This document shows, piece by piece, positions 16,051-23,908 of a DNA stretch of 64,000 nt. This DNA is from Actinotalea solisilvae (GTDB lineage: Bacteria; Actinomycetota; Actinomycetes; Actinomycetales; Cellulomonadaceae). The notes beneath the pieces were generated by a model. It was given only the letters and a program-made list of their open reading frames with translations. It searched no databases and had not been told where the DNA came from. The stretch is taken from assembly GCF_016464425.1 (NCBI RefSeq), contig NZ_JADDKQ010000016.1, positions 1 to 64,000 on the forward strand, written 5' to 3'. Position numbers and translations under genes: made by a program. Each line of letters begins with the position of its first letter. Position 1 is the stretch's first letter.

Positions 16051-16802
16051 CCGTCGACCTCGCCGCGCGCCTCGGTCACGCACCGCGCGGTCCAGCGGTG
16101 GCCCACGAGGAGCAGCAGGCCCCCGGCCACCAGCAGCGTGGACCCCGCGCCCCCGTCGAGCAGCACTGCCACCGGGTCCGCGCCCAGTGCGACGCCGAGG
16201 CCGAGCCCGAGGACCGGGAGCCCGCCGAGGAGGCGCGCCGTCGCCACGGGGCCGGCGAGCGCGGCACGTCGCTGGCCGGCGGCCTCGGCGTCGCGCGCCA
16301 GGCTGGTCGCGACCTGGTCGAGGACGGTCGCCGGGGCGACCCCGAGCGTCGTCGTGAGCTCCGCCGCCGCGAGCACGGTCGCGAGGGCGCCCGACTGGCC
16401 CGGCCACCGGGCGAGCAGCGCGCCGCGCTGCGGCACGCCCAGCGGTGCCCGCACGCCCGCGCGCCGCCACGCCTCCTCGGGGACGGCGCCGCCGCGCAGC
16501 GCCGCGGCGACGGCCGTGAGGGTCGCCACGAGGTCGGCCAGCTCGTCCGTCTCGCGCCGACGGCCGGCCGGACGCAGGCGGGTCGTCGTGATGCCCGGGC
16601 CGCGCGTACGCCGGGCCGTCGAACCGGCTCCGCTTTCCGACGCGGTCTGCGGCCCGGCCCGCATCGCGGACCGACGCCCCGCCCGCCGTCCGGTTCGAGG
16701 CGTGGTGTGCGGAGCGGCGAGCCGCGCGATCCGCGTCATGCCGGCCGCCCGGGCGCGCACGCCCGCAGAGCCCCCTCCGGCCGCTCGGGCGCGCACGCCC
16801 AC
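16047..16802 (-). CDS. TadB-like inner-membrane platform protein
   Basis: A 251-residue protein. After about 75 poorly conserved, Arg-rich residues comes a T2SSF domain with LVATLTAVAAALRGGAVPEEAWRR and VATSLARDAEAAGQRRAALAGPVATARLL, then hydrophobic segments GLPVLGLGLGVALG and STLLVAGGLLLLVG. The start is uncertain: GTG at 16802 leaves 22 nt after TadA, while ATG at 16739 would shorten it by 21 residues. The stop overlaps TadC. Confidence 0.82.
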   Translation of the reverse strand: MGVRARAAGGGSAGVRARAAGMTRIARLAAPHTTPRTGRRAGRRSAMRAGPQTASESGAGSTARRTRGPGITTTRLRPAGRRRETDELADLVATLTAVAAALRGGAVPEEAWRRAGVRAPLGVPQRGALLARWPGQSGALATVLAAAELTTTLGVAPATVLDQVATSLARDAEAAGQRRAALAGPVATARLLGGLPVLGLGLGVALGADPVAVLLDGGAGSTLLVAGGLLLLVGHRWTARCVTEARGEVDG

Positions 16803-16824
16803 CGCGCCCCGCCCCGCCGCCCGG

Positions 16825-18150
16825 TCATGCCGTCCACCGGTCCGCGCCGACGCCGGTCGGCGGCCCGCACAGCGCGGCGAGCCGGGACCAGCCGGTGCCG
16901 CGCGTGACCGCGCCGTCCGCGCCGACCCGGGCCGCCGTCACGACGCGCACCCCCGGGGCACCCCACGCGCCGTCGGCGACGCCACGCGCCGCCGTGGCCC
17001 GGCCCGGCTCGGCGACGTCCACGCTCGCGTCGCCCGCGACGAGGACCCCGATCTCCGCGACGCGCCGCACGCCCGCGTCGCGCCGCAGGTGCACCACCGC
17101 GTGGACCGCCCCGGCCGCCTGGACGGCGACGGCCTCCGGGCTCATGCCCGCGAGCGCGCCGAGGGCGGCGAGGCGCCCCGGGACGTCGTGCGGCGCGTTC
17201 GCGTGGAGGGTCGCCCACCCGCCCTCGTGGCCCGTGTTGAGGGCGGTGAGCACCTCGCGGACCTCCGCCCCGCGCGCCTCGCCGAGCACGATCCGGTCCG
17301 GTCGCATCCGCAGTGCGTGCCGCACGAGCGCCGGGAGGTCCACCTCGCCCGCACCCTCGACGTTGGGTCGCCGGGTGGCGAGCCGGACGACGTGCGGGTG
17401 GTCGGGGGCCAGCTCCCCCACCTCCTCGATGACGACGACGCGCTCGGTGGGCGGCACGAGCGCGAGGAGCGCGGCCAGGAGCGTCGTCTTGCCCGTGCCG
17501 GTCGCGCCCGTGACGAGGACGTTCGCTCGCCGCGCGACGAGGCCGCGCAGCACGGGCTCGATCCCTGCCGCCACCGCGCCTGTCGCGACGAGCCGGCGCA
17601 GCGGGAACGCCGTCGGGCGCAGCACCCGCAGGGACAGCAGCGGGCCGTCCGGGGCGACGGGCGGCAGGACGGCGTGCAGCCGCGTCCCGTCCGGCAGCCG
17701 GGCGTCGGCGACGGGCGCCGCGTCGTCCAGCCGCTGGCCGCCCGCTGCGGCGAGCCGGACGGCGAGCGCACGCACCTGGGCCCTTCCGCCGAGGTCGACG
17801 TCCGACCGCTCGAGGCCCCGGCCCCGGTCCACCCACACCGGCCCCGGGCCGTTGACGAGCACGTCGGTGACGCCGGGCTCCTCCAGGAGATGCTGGAGCG
17901 GGCCGGCCCCCTCGACCTCCGCCCGGACGGCGCGCGCGAGCAAGGCGAGGTCCTCGCGGCCGAGCACGCCGCCACGGTCGCGCACGACGGCGGCGACCGC
18001 GTCCGGGCCCGTCCCCGCGCCGCCGTCGGCCGCGCGGCGGCGCACCTCGTCGAGCACCGCGCGCGCCGGGTCGAGAGCGGCGTCGCCCGGGTCCCCGGCA
18101 CCGGCCACCCGCCGGGCCCCGGCGCGCCGCCCGTCCTCAGACCCGCGCAC
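16825..18150 (-). CDS. TadA/CpaF secretion ATPase
   Basis: A 441-residue type II/IV secretion ATPase. The Walker A is GATGTGKTTLLAALL, followed by VVVIEEVGELAP (Asp/Glu box), RRPNVEGAGEVDLPALVRHALRMRPDR-like His-box region, and LGEARGAEVREVLTALNTGHEGG (Walker B). The N-terminal domain (residues 30-190) includes GVTDVLVNGPGPVWVDRG. It powers Flp/Tad pilus assembly at the inner membrane face. The GTG start lies 14 nt inside the end of the CpaE-like gene. Confidence 0.93.
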   Translation of the reverse strand: MRGSEDGRRAGARRVAGAGDPGDAALDPARAVLDEVRRRAADGGAGTGPDAVAAVVRDRGGVLGREDLALLARAVRAEVEGAGPLQHLLEEPGVTDVLVNGPGPVWVDRGRGLERSDVDLGGRAQVRALAVRLAAAGGQRLDDAAPVADARLPDGTRLHAVLPPVAPDGPLLSLRVLRPTAFPLRRLVATGAVAAGIEPVLRGLVARRANVLVTGATGTGKTTLLAALLALVPPTERVVVIEEVGELAPDHPHVVRLATRRPNVEGAGEVDLPALVRHALRMRPDRIVLGEARGAEVREVLTALNTGHEGGWATLHANAPHDVPGRLAALGALAGMSPEAVAVQAAGAVHAVVHLRRDAGVRRVAEIGVLVAGDASVDVAEPGRATAARGVADGAWGAPGVRVVTAARVGADGAVTRGTGWSRLAALCGPPTGVGADRWTA

Positions 18151-18958
18151 CGTCCCACCCCCACGCCGCCTCGCCCCGGGCGCCGACCCCCGCGGACGCC
18201 GTACCTCCCGGGTGCACCCCCGCCGCGCGCGTCACGCGGGCGACCGCCCGCGCCAGCGCGGAGCGCCGGCCGACCACCGGGCCGAACCCGCGGTCGCACG
18301 CCTCCGCGACGCCCCGGTCGGTCGGCAGCACGCCGGCGAGCGGCAGGCCGAGCACGCCCGCGGCCTCGGCCGGCGCGACGCGCGGCGCTCGCCGGCCCCG
18401 GAGGACCAGGGCGGCCGACCGGCTGTCGTCCGGGTCGCCCGCGCCCGCCGCCCAGGCCGCGGGCGGGAGCACTGCGAGCGCAGCGAGCGCCGCGGCGACC
18501 CCGCGCACGTCCTGTCCCGTGACGACGAGGACGCTCGGGGCGCCCGCGAGCACGACCTCACCCACGTCGCCGTCGAGCGCGGTGACCGGGGCGTCCACCA
18601 CCACGGTCGTGCAGCGCTCCCGCAGCGCGGGCCAGACGGCCTCCAGCGCATCGCCCGGCGGCCCACCGCCCCGGCGGTCCCCGCCCAGCACCTCGACGCC
18701 GCGCCACACGGGCAGCACCCCGTCGAGGTCCGCGGGTGCGATCGACCCGCGCAGCCCGTCGAGGTCGCGCCACCGCGCGCCCGGCCGGCCCTCCACGCCC
18801 AGGAGCACCTCGATCCCCGCCCCGTGAGCGGCGACGTCGACGAGCGCCGTGCCGGCGCCCGCGCGCGCCGCCTCGGCGGCGACCAGCGCGGCGAGCGTCG
18901 AGGTCCCGACCCCGCCGCACGCGCCCGCGACCACCACGACCCGCTGCTGCGCCCGCAC
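18137..18958 (-). CDS. CpaE/Ssd-like ParA-type protein of the Tad cluster
   Basis: A 273-residue P-loop protein of the MinD/CpaE type. It starts VRAQQRVVVVAGACGGVGTS, with a deviant Walker A (GACGGVGTSTL). TALVDVAAHGAGIEVLLG and VVVDAPVT follow, then VLVVTGQDVRGVAAALAAL. The actinobacterial members (Ssd) are linked to septum regulation and pilus localisation. The GTG at 18958 has GGAGGTGG just upstream. First gene of the minus-strand Tad operon; a divergent gene starts about 195 nt away. Confidence 0.85.
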   Translation of the reverse strand: MRAQQRVVVVAGACGGVGTSTLAALVAAEAARAGAGTALVDVAAHGAGIEVLLGVEGRPGARWRDLDGLRGSIAPADLDGVLPVWRGVEVLGGDRRGGGPPGDALEAVWPALRERCTTVVVDAPVTALDGDVGEVVLAGAPSVLVVTGQDVRGVAAALAALAVLPPAAWAAGAGDPDDSRSAALVLRGRRAPRVAPAEAAGVLGLPLAGVLPTDRGVAEACDRGFGPVVGRRSALARAVARVTRAAGVHPGGTASAGVGARGEAAWGWDGARV

Positions 18959-19152
18959 GGCACCACCTCCGCGCCCGAGGCTCCCCGGTGCCCGCACCCG
19001 CGTCACGGAGGGACCGTCGGGCCTGGGGACGGAGCGCCGGCGGCCCGCGCCTGTGGACGGCCGGACGGCCCGCCGCACACCTCACGCCGCACGCGGCCGC
19101 GGCTCGCTACCCTCGCAGGGGCCGGACGCCGACGCGGGAGGAGCGAGCGAGC

Positions 19153-19941
19153 ATGGGGGGCGCCGCGTTCTTCGACCTCGACAAGACGATCATCGCGACG
19201 TCCTCGGCGACCGCGTTCTCCCGGCCCTTCTACGCCGGCGGCCTCATCACGCGCCGCGACGTGCTCCGCACGGCCTACGCGCAGTTCCTCTTCCTCCTCG
19301 GGCGCGCCGACGCCGACCAGACGGAGCGGCTGCGCGCCCACCTGTCCGCCATGGTCGCGGGCTGGGACGTCGCCCAGGTGTCCTCGATCGTCTCCGAGAC
19401 CCTCCACCTGCACATCGAGCCCACGGTGTACGCGGAGGCCGTCGCGCTCATCGACGAGCACCACGCCGCGGGACGCGACGTGGTCGTCGTGTCCGCGTCG
19501 GGCGCCGAGGTGGTCGAGCCGATCGCCGCCCTGCTCGGCGCGGACCGCGTCGTCGCGACCCGGATGGAGGTCGTGGACGGGCGCTACACGGGCGGCATCG
19601 CGTTCTACGCCTACGGCCCGAACAAGGCGGCTGCGGTGCGCCGCCTCGCCGAGGAGCACGGCTACGACCTCGCCGCGAGCTACGCCTACTCCGACTCGGT
19701 CACGGACGTGCCGATGCTCGAGGCCGTCGGCAACGCCGCCGTCGTCAACCCCGACCGGTCGCTGCGCCGCCTCGCCGTCGAGCGCGGCTGGGACGTGCTG
19801 ACCTTCGCGCGCCCGGTCGCGCTGCGCCCCACCTTCCCGCCGCCGCGGCGCAGCGTCCCGGTCGCGCTCCTCGCCGCGCTCGCCACCGCCGTCGTCGTCC
19901 TCGCCGTCCGACGCGCGCGACGCCGACGCCGACGCCCATGA
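19153..19941 (+). CDS. HAD-IB phosphatase with C-terminal membrane anchor
   Basis: A 262-residue HAD subfamily IB hydrolase (SerB/CicA-like). Motif I is FFDLDKTII, motif II VVVSASG, motif III GPNKAAAVRRLAE, motif IV YSDSVTDVPML. Residues 60-150 form the helical cap. The last 30 residues hold a hydrophobic helix (SVPVALLAALATAVVVLAV) then a run of Arg ([10 protein letters not shown]), which looks like a single membrane anchor. ATG with GGAGGAGCGAGCGAG upstream and a TACCCT box about 45 nt before. HAD-IB genes are common next to actinobacterial Tad clusters. Substrate unknown. Confidence 0.88.
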   Translation: MGGAAFFDLDKTIIATSSATAFSRPFYAGGLITRRDVLRTAYAQFLFLLGRADADQTERLRAHLSAMVAGWDVAQVSSIVSETLHLHIEPTVYAEAVALIDEHHAAGRDVVVVSASGAEVVEPIAALLGADRVVATRMEVVDGRYTGGIAFYAYGPNKAAAVRRLAEEHGYDLAASYAYSDSVTDVPMLEAVGNAAVVNPDRSLRRLAVERGWDVLTFARPVALRPTFPPPRRSVPVALLAALATAVVVLAVRRARRRRRRP

Positions 19942-20229
19942 TGCGAGACGGCCCGGGCCCGCCCCGCGGGGGCGACGGGACGATCCGGGACAAGTGACCC
20001 ACGTCCCTTCCCCTTCCCGAGATCGGGGCGTACAAAGGAATCACAACAGCACAGCGGGACGTGAGAACCCACGCTCGACCTGTCCTCGAGTGGACCTGCT
20101 GACCGGGCTTGCCCCGTTGCGGCAGCGCTGCAAGCGCCTGATACCTCACGGCCCGCCGCTGTCGACGACGGCGTCCTCCACGTGGGGACGCCGTCGCTGT
20201 GCGTGCCGACGACGGCGCCGCACCCGCCC
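19942..20229 (+). ncRNA. Intergenic element with small ORF and terminator, candidate RNA
   Basis: No gene product is recognised in this 288-bp gap. Bases 20030-20060 are AT-richer than the surroundings and hold TACAAAGGAATC. A 13-codon ORF runs from GTG 20061 to TGA 20102 and would encode VRTHARPVLEWTC. Next comes a segment with a GCAGCGCTGC palindrome (about 20125-20137), and a terminator-like hairpin lies at 20166-20196. The downstream gene is on the other strand, so a plus-strand transcript would stand alone. It may be an sRNA or leader remnant. Evidence is structural only. Confidence 0.3.
20166..20196. terminator. Hairpin between HAD-IB and Fic genes
   Basis: Perfect 11-bp stem CGACGGCGTCC/GGACGCCGTCG with a 9-nt loop. 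It lies 34 nt past the Fic stop (minus strand) and after the HAD-IB gene (plus strand), so it may act on both. Confidence 0.6.
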
Positions 20230-21081
20230 TCAGGGGGCAGGCGCGAGCCGCCCGGCGAGCACGGCGTCCGCCACGCGCGTGCCCTCCGCCGCACCGACCT
20301 GCACCGCGGCGGCGACGTGCCGCAGCCAGGCCCCCACTCCGGCGGGCCCGCCCGCGGCGTACCCCGCCGCCGTCGACAGGTGCACCGCGGGCCGCGCCGC
20401 CCATGCCGCCTCGGGCACGACCACCCCGACGGGGTCGACGCCGCCCGCCGTGAGCAGGTGCCGCAGCACGCCGCGCGCGACCGCGCCGTTCCCGGCCGCG
20501 AACGGCCGCAGCGTCATGAGCTCGCCGTGCACGACGGCGGCCAGCACGAGCCCGGGGACGACGGGCGGCAGCGGTCTGGCCACGAGGTCCCCGAGGAGCG
20601 CGAGCCGGTCCGCGAGCTCCGCGCCGACGGGGGCGTCGGCGAGACCGCGGAGATCCTGGGGCTGCCCGTCGCGCCGCGGCACCCCCGCAGCCGCGTCCGG
20701 ACCGCCGCGCCCGACGGCGTGCAGCCGCGCGAGGAGCTGCCCGAGCGGTACCCGGTCGGCCCGCGTGGCACCCGGGGCGGCCATGAGCCGCTCGACCTCG
20801 GCCTGCACGCCGAGCGCGCCGCGGAGCGCGGCGCCGTCCGGCCCGGCGGGGGGCGCGGCGGCACCCCGGGCGACGTCGCGCACGACGTCGAGCGGCACGC
20901 GCAGCCCGTCCGCCCCGAGGCCCGCGTGCGCGCAGCGGACGCCCGCCTCGGTGCGCGCGACGGCCCACTGCCGCCGCAGCGCCCGGTGCCAGCGGAGCTC
21001 CTCGCACGCGGCGCGCGCCGCGGCGACCGCCTCCGGGACGCCGTCGAGAGCGGCGAGCGGTTCGAGGGGATGGTCCGGCAC
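20230..21081 (-). CDS. Fic/DOC-family protein with degenerate catalytic motif
   Basis: A 283-residue, mostly helical protein. Residues 180-205 hold LAAVVHGELMTLRPFAAGNGAVARG, here split as HGELMTLRPF and AAGNGAVARG. The normal Fic motif is HPFxxGNGRxxxR; here Arg replaces the catalytic His and Ala replaces the Arg of GNGR. AMP-transfer activity is therefore doubtful. Actinobacteria carry similar Fic-like proteins beside Tad/HAD-IB genes, so it is probably an ancestral neighbour rather than a toxin; no antitoxin gene is present. The GTG start is 6 nt after TACGCT on the minus strand (leaderless type). Confidence 0.75.
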   Translation of the reverse strand: MPDHPLEPLAALDGVPEAVAAARAACEELRWHRALRRQWAVARTEAGVRCAHAGLGADGLRVPLDVVRDVARGAAAPPAGPDGAALRGALGVQAEVERLMAAPGATRADRVPLGQLLARLHAVGRGGPDAAAGVPRRDGQPQDLRGLADAPVGAELADRLALLGDLVARPLPPVVPGLVLAAVVHGELMTLRPFAAGNGAVARGVLRHLLTAGGVDPVGVVVPEAAWAARPAVHLSTAAGYAAGGPAGVGAWLRHVAAAVQVGAAEGTRVADAVLAGRLAPAP

Positions 21082-21119
21082 GCCGCCAGCGTAGGCGGGC
21101 CCGGGCCCCCGCCGGGTGC

Positions 21120-21131
21120 CACGATGGCCGG
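21120..21131 (+). promoter_or_regulatory. Leaderless-type -10 box of malic enzyme gene
   Basis: CACGAT (21120-21125), 6 nt, then GTG at 21132. On the opposite strand TACGCT (about 21093-21088) sits 6 nt before the Fic GTG, so two leaderless promoters face away within 50 nt. Confidence 0.5.
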
Positions 21132-22535
21132 GTGACCTCAGCGCCGAGCGTGTCCTCCTCCATCACCGTCCGTCTGCAGGTCCAGGCACGGCCCACGGCC
21201 GTGAGCGAGCTCACGACGTCGATCGAGCACTCGGGCGGCATCGTCACCGCGCTCGACGTCACCGCCTCGGGCCACGAGCGGATCAGCGTCGACGTCACGT
21301 GCGCGACGCGCGGCGAGGACCACGCCGCCGACATCGTCGAGGCGCTGCGCGCGCTGCACGGCGTCGTCGTCGAGCGCGTCAGCGACCGGACCTTCCTCAT
21401 GCACCTCGGCGGCAAGCTGTCGATCGAGTCGAAGGTGCCGATCCGCAACCGCGACGACCTGTCGATGGTCTACACGCCCGGCGTCGCGCGTGTGTGCGAG
21501 GCGATCGCCGCGCGCCCCGAGGACGCGCGCAACCTCACCATCAAGCGCAACACCATCGCCGTCGTCACCGACGGCACCGCGGTGCTCGGGCTGGGCGACA
21601 TCGGCCCGCTCGCCGCCCTCCCGGTCATGGAGGGCAAGGCCGCGCTGTTCAAGCGGTTCGGCGACATCGACGCGTTCCCCATCGCGCTCGACACGACCGA
21701 CGTCGACCAGATCGTCGAGACCGTGTGCGCGATCGCGCCCGTCTTCGCCGGGATCAACCTCGAGGACATCTCGGCACCCCGGTGCTTCGAGGTCGAGCGC
21801 CGCCTGCGCGAGCGCCTCGACATCCCCGTGTTCCACGACGACCAGCACGGCACCGCGATCGTCGCGCTCGCCGCGCTGACCAACGCGCTCCAGGTCGTCG
21901 GCAAGGACATCGGCACCGTGCGGATCGTGATGTCGGGCGCCGGGGCGGCCGGCACCGCCGTCCTCAAGCTGCTCCTCGCGGCCGGCGCGCGCGACGTCGT
22001 CGTGTGCGACATCGAGGGCGTCGTCCACACGGCCCGCCCGGCCCTGCACCCGTCGCTGCTCTGGACCGCGCAGCACACCAACCCGCGCGGCGCGACCGGC
22101 ACGCTCCGCGAGGCGCTCGCGGGCGCGGACGTCTTCATCGGCCTCTCGGCGCCCGACATCCTCACGGGCGACGACATCGCGACGATGGCCCCCGGCTCGA
22201 TCGTGTTCGCCATGGCCAACCCGCGCCCCGAGGTCGACCCCGACGACGCCGCGCAGCACGCCGCGATCGTCGGCACGGGTCGGTCGGACTTCGCGAACCA
22301 GATCAACAACGTGCTCGCGTTCCCCGGCGTGTTCCGCGGGCTGCTCGACGCGCAGTCCCACAAGGTCACCGACGCGCTGCTGCTCGCGGCCGCGCGCGCC
22401 CTGGCCTCGGTGGTGAGCGCGGACGAGCTCAACCCGACCTACATCATCCCGAGCGTCTTCAACCCGGAGGTGACCACGCGCGTCGCCGCGGCGGTGCAGG
22501 AGGCCGTCCGCGGCCCCCGCCCCGTGACCCCCTGA
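21132..22535 (+). CDS. NAD-dependent malic enzyme with N-terminal ACT domain
   Basis: A 467-residue protein. Residues 1-80 form an ACT-like regulatory domain ([20 protein letters not shown]). The malic enzyme core follows: [13 protein letters not shown] with the catalytic Tyr, [18 protein letters not shown] with the catalytic Lys, [14 protein letters not shown] and [11 protein letters not shown] with metal ligands, and the Rossmann motif [15 protein letters not shown]. It converts malate to pyruvate with reduction of NAD(P). The ACT domain suggests allosteric control by an amino acid. GTG start, no ribosome site, leaderless-type box. Confidence 0.95.
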   Translation: MTSAPSVSSSITVRLQVQARPTAVSELTTSIEHSGGIVTALDVTASGHERISVDVTCATRGEDHAADIVEALRALHGVVVERVSDRTFLMHLGGKLSIESKVPIRNRDDLSMVYTPGVARVCEAIAARPEDARNLTIKRNTIAVVTDGTAVLGLGDIGPLAALPVMEGKAALFKRFGDIDAFPIALDTTDVDQIVETVCAIAPVFAGINLEDISAPRCFEVERRLRERLDIPVFHDDQHGTAIVALAALTNALQVVGKDIGTVRIVMSGAGAAGTAVLKLLLAAGARDVVVCDIEGVVHTARPALHPSLLWTAQHTNPRGATGTLREALAGADVFIGLSAPDILTGDDIATMAPGSIVFAMANPRPEVDPDDAAQHAAIVGTGRSDFANQINNVLAFPGVFRGLLDAQSHKVTDALLLAAARALASVVSADELNPTYIIPSVFNPEVTTRVAAAVQEAVRGPRPVTP

Positions 22536-22558
22536 CCCCTCGCGGACTGGAGCGAAGG

Positions 22559-23662
22559 TCAGCGCCAGGTCGCGCGGTCGAGCTGGGGCTGCCAGCGCGC
22601 GGGGGCGTCGGGGGCGGTCGAGGCCGGCACGCCCAGGCGGTGGGCGGCGCGCAGCGGCCACATCGGGTCGCGCAGCGCCTCGCGGCCGAGCATCACGGCG
22701 TCGGCCGCCCCGTCGACGACGAGCCCCTCGGCCTGCTCGGCCGACGTGAGGAGCCCGACGGCGGCGACCGGCACCTTCGCGACCTCGCGGACCAGGCGCG
22801 CGTGCGGCACCTGGTACCCGGGCCCGACGGGGATCTCGGCGGGCGCATTCCCGCCGGTCGACACGTCGACGAGGTCGACCCCGAGCTCGCGCAGCACGGT
22901 CGCGACCTGGGCCACGTCCGCCACGTCGAGGCCGCCCTCCACCCAGTCGGTCGCCGAGACCCGGACGAACAGCGGGCGGTCCTCGGGCCACACGGCGCGC
23001 ACCGCCTCGACCACCTCGGTCAGCAGGCGCGCGCGGTTCTCGAGCGGGCCGCCGTACTCGTCCGTGCGCTCGTTCGACAGCGGCGAGAGGAACTGGTGCA
23101 GCAGGTAGCCGTGCGCGGCGTGCACCTCGACGACGTCGAACCCGGCCCGGAGCGCGCGCTCGGCCGCGGCGGCGAACGCGGCCGGGACCTCGGCGATCTC
23201 CTCGGCCGTGAGCGCGCGCGGGGCGTCGTAGCCGGGGAACGCCGACGCCGAGGGCCCGACCGTGCCCCAGCCGCCGTCGTCGGCGGGGACCGTGCCGCGG
23301 CGGCCCTGCGCGTCGAACGGGCTGTACGTCGACGCCTTGCGGCCCGCGTGCGCGAGCTGGACGCCCGCGCGGGCGCCGCGCTCCTGGACGAAGCGCACGA
23401 TCCGGGCCCACGCGTCGGTCTGCGCGTCGTTCCACAGGCCCGTGTCCTGCGGCGTGATGCGCCCCTCGGGCACGACGGCGGTCGCCTCGGCGAGCACGAG
23501 GCCGAAGCCGCCCACGGCGCGTGTGCCCAGGTGGACCAGGTGCCAGTCGTCGGGGACGCCGTCCGTCGCGGAGTACTGGCACATGGGCGCCAGCCACACA
23601 CGGTTGCGGAACGTGGTGCCGCGCAGGGTCAGGGGCTCGAAGAGTCGGCTCGTGGTGCTCAC
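22559..23662 (-). CDS. NADH:flavin oxidoreductase, YqjM-type old yellow enzyme
   Basis: A 367-residue FMN TIM-barrel enzyme of the OYE family. It shows APMCQYSATDGVPDDWHLVH, with the Cys and Tyr typical of the YqjM class; QLAHAGRKAS with substrate-binding His; VHAAHGYLLHQFLSPLSN; RTDEYGG; and VGLLTSAEQAE with VMLGREALRDP for FMN phosphate. It reduces activated C=C bonds with NAD(P)H. The GTG start VSTTSRLFEPL is chosen by family length. The frame is open without a stop into the small transporter-linked ORF upstream; a strong hairpin (23681-23710) lies between. It converges with the malic enzyme gene. Confidence 0.92.
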   Translation of the reverse strand: MSTTSRLFEPLTLRGTTFRNRVWLAPMCQYSATDGVPDDWHLVHLGTRAVGGFGLVLAEATAVVPEGRITPQDTGLWNDAQTDAWARIVRFVQERGARAGVQLAHAGRKASTYSPFDAQGRRGTVPADDGGWGTVGPSASAFPGYDAPRALTAEEIAEVPAAFAAAAERALRAGFDVVEVHAAHGYLLHQFLSPLSNERTDEYGGPLENRARLLTEVVEAVRAVWPEDRPLFVRVSATDWVEGGLDVADVAQVATVLRELGVDLVDVSTGGNAPAEIPVGPGYQVPHARLVREVAKVPVAAVGLLTSAEQAEGLVVDGAADAVMLGREALRDPMWPLRAAHRLGVPASTAPDAPARWQPQLDRATWR

Positions 23663-23908
23663 GGTGGGCGGCAACGACGGCGCGCCCCGTCGGCATTCCG
23701 ACGGGGCGCGCACGGCCGCGGCCGGGGGGGGGGTGGGGGAGCCGCCGGGGGCCGGCGGCGGGGTCACGGTCATGACGATGCCGTAGGAGAGCAGGGACCC
23801 GACGACGCCCCACAGCCCGAGGGCCATGAGCCGCACGGGGGCAGGCTGCGTCGCGGGGACGGCGACGACAGCCGCGTCGGGGGCGGTGGGCGCCAGGGTG
23901 GTGGCCAT
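23663..23908 (-). CDS. Single-helix MFS transporter small subunit-like protein (no own stop; fused in frame to OYE)
   Basis: The ATG at 23908 overlaps the OFA transporter stop (ATGA). The first 48 residues are a Thr/Ala/Pro-rich head followed by one membrane helix, VRLMALGLWGVVGSLLSYGIVMTV. This resembles the small partner protein often found right after OFA-family MFS genes. After the helix comes a Pro/Gly-rich stretch. The frame contains no stop and runs into the OYE gene, so either a 449-residue fusion is made or an indel in the 10-base C tract (plus-strand G run 23724-23733) hides a stop. One base more or less would change the frame; in one alternative frame TGA overlaps the OYE GTG. Confidence 0.6.
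23681..23710. terminator. Terminator-like hairpin between transporter operon and OYE
   Basis: Perfect 13-bp stem CGCGCCCCGTCGG/CCGACGGGGCGCG with a CATT loop. It sits just before the OYE GTG on the minus strand and inside the in-frame join, which argues that the transporter operon and the OYE are separate units. Confidence 0.65.

Noticed and set aside
20061-20102. Tryptophan or cysteine leader peptide
   Set aside because: It has only one Trp and one Cys and no biosynthesis gene follows on the same strand, so the amino-acid attenuator idea is not supported; kept as unknown element.
20230-21081. Fic toxin of a toxin-antitoxin pair
   Set aside because: The catalytic His and Arg are replaced and no small antitoxin gene is adjacent.
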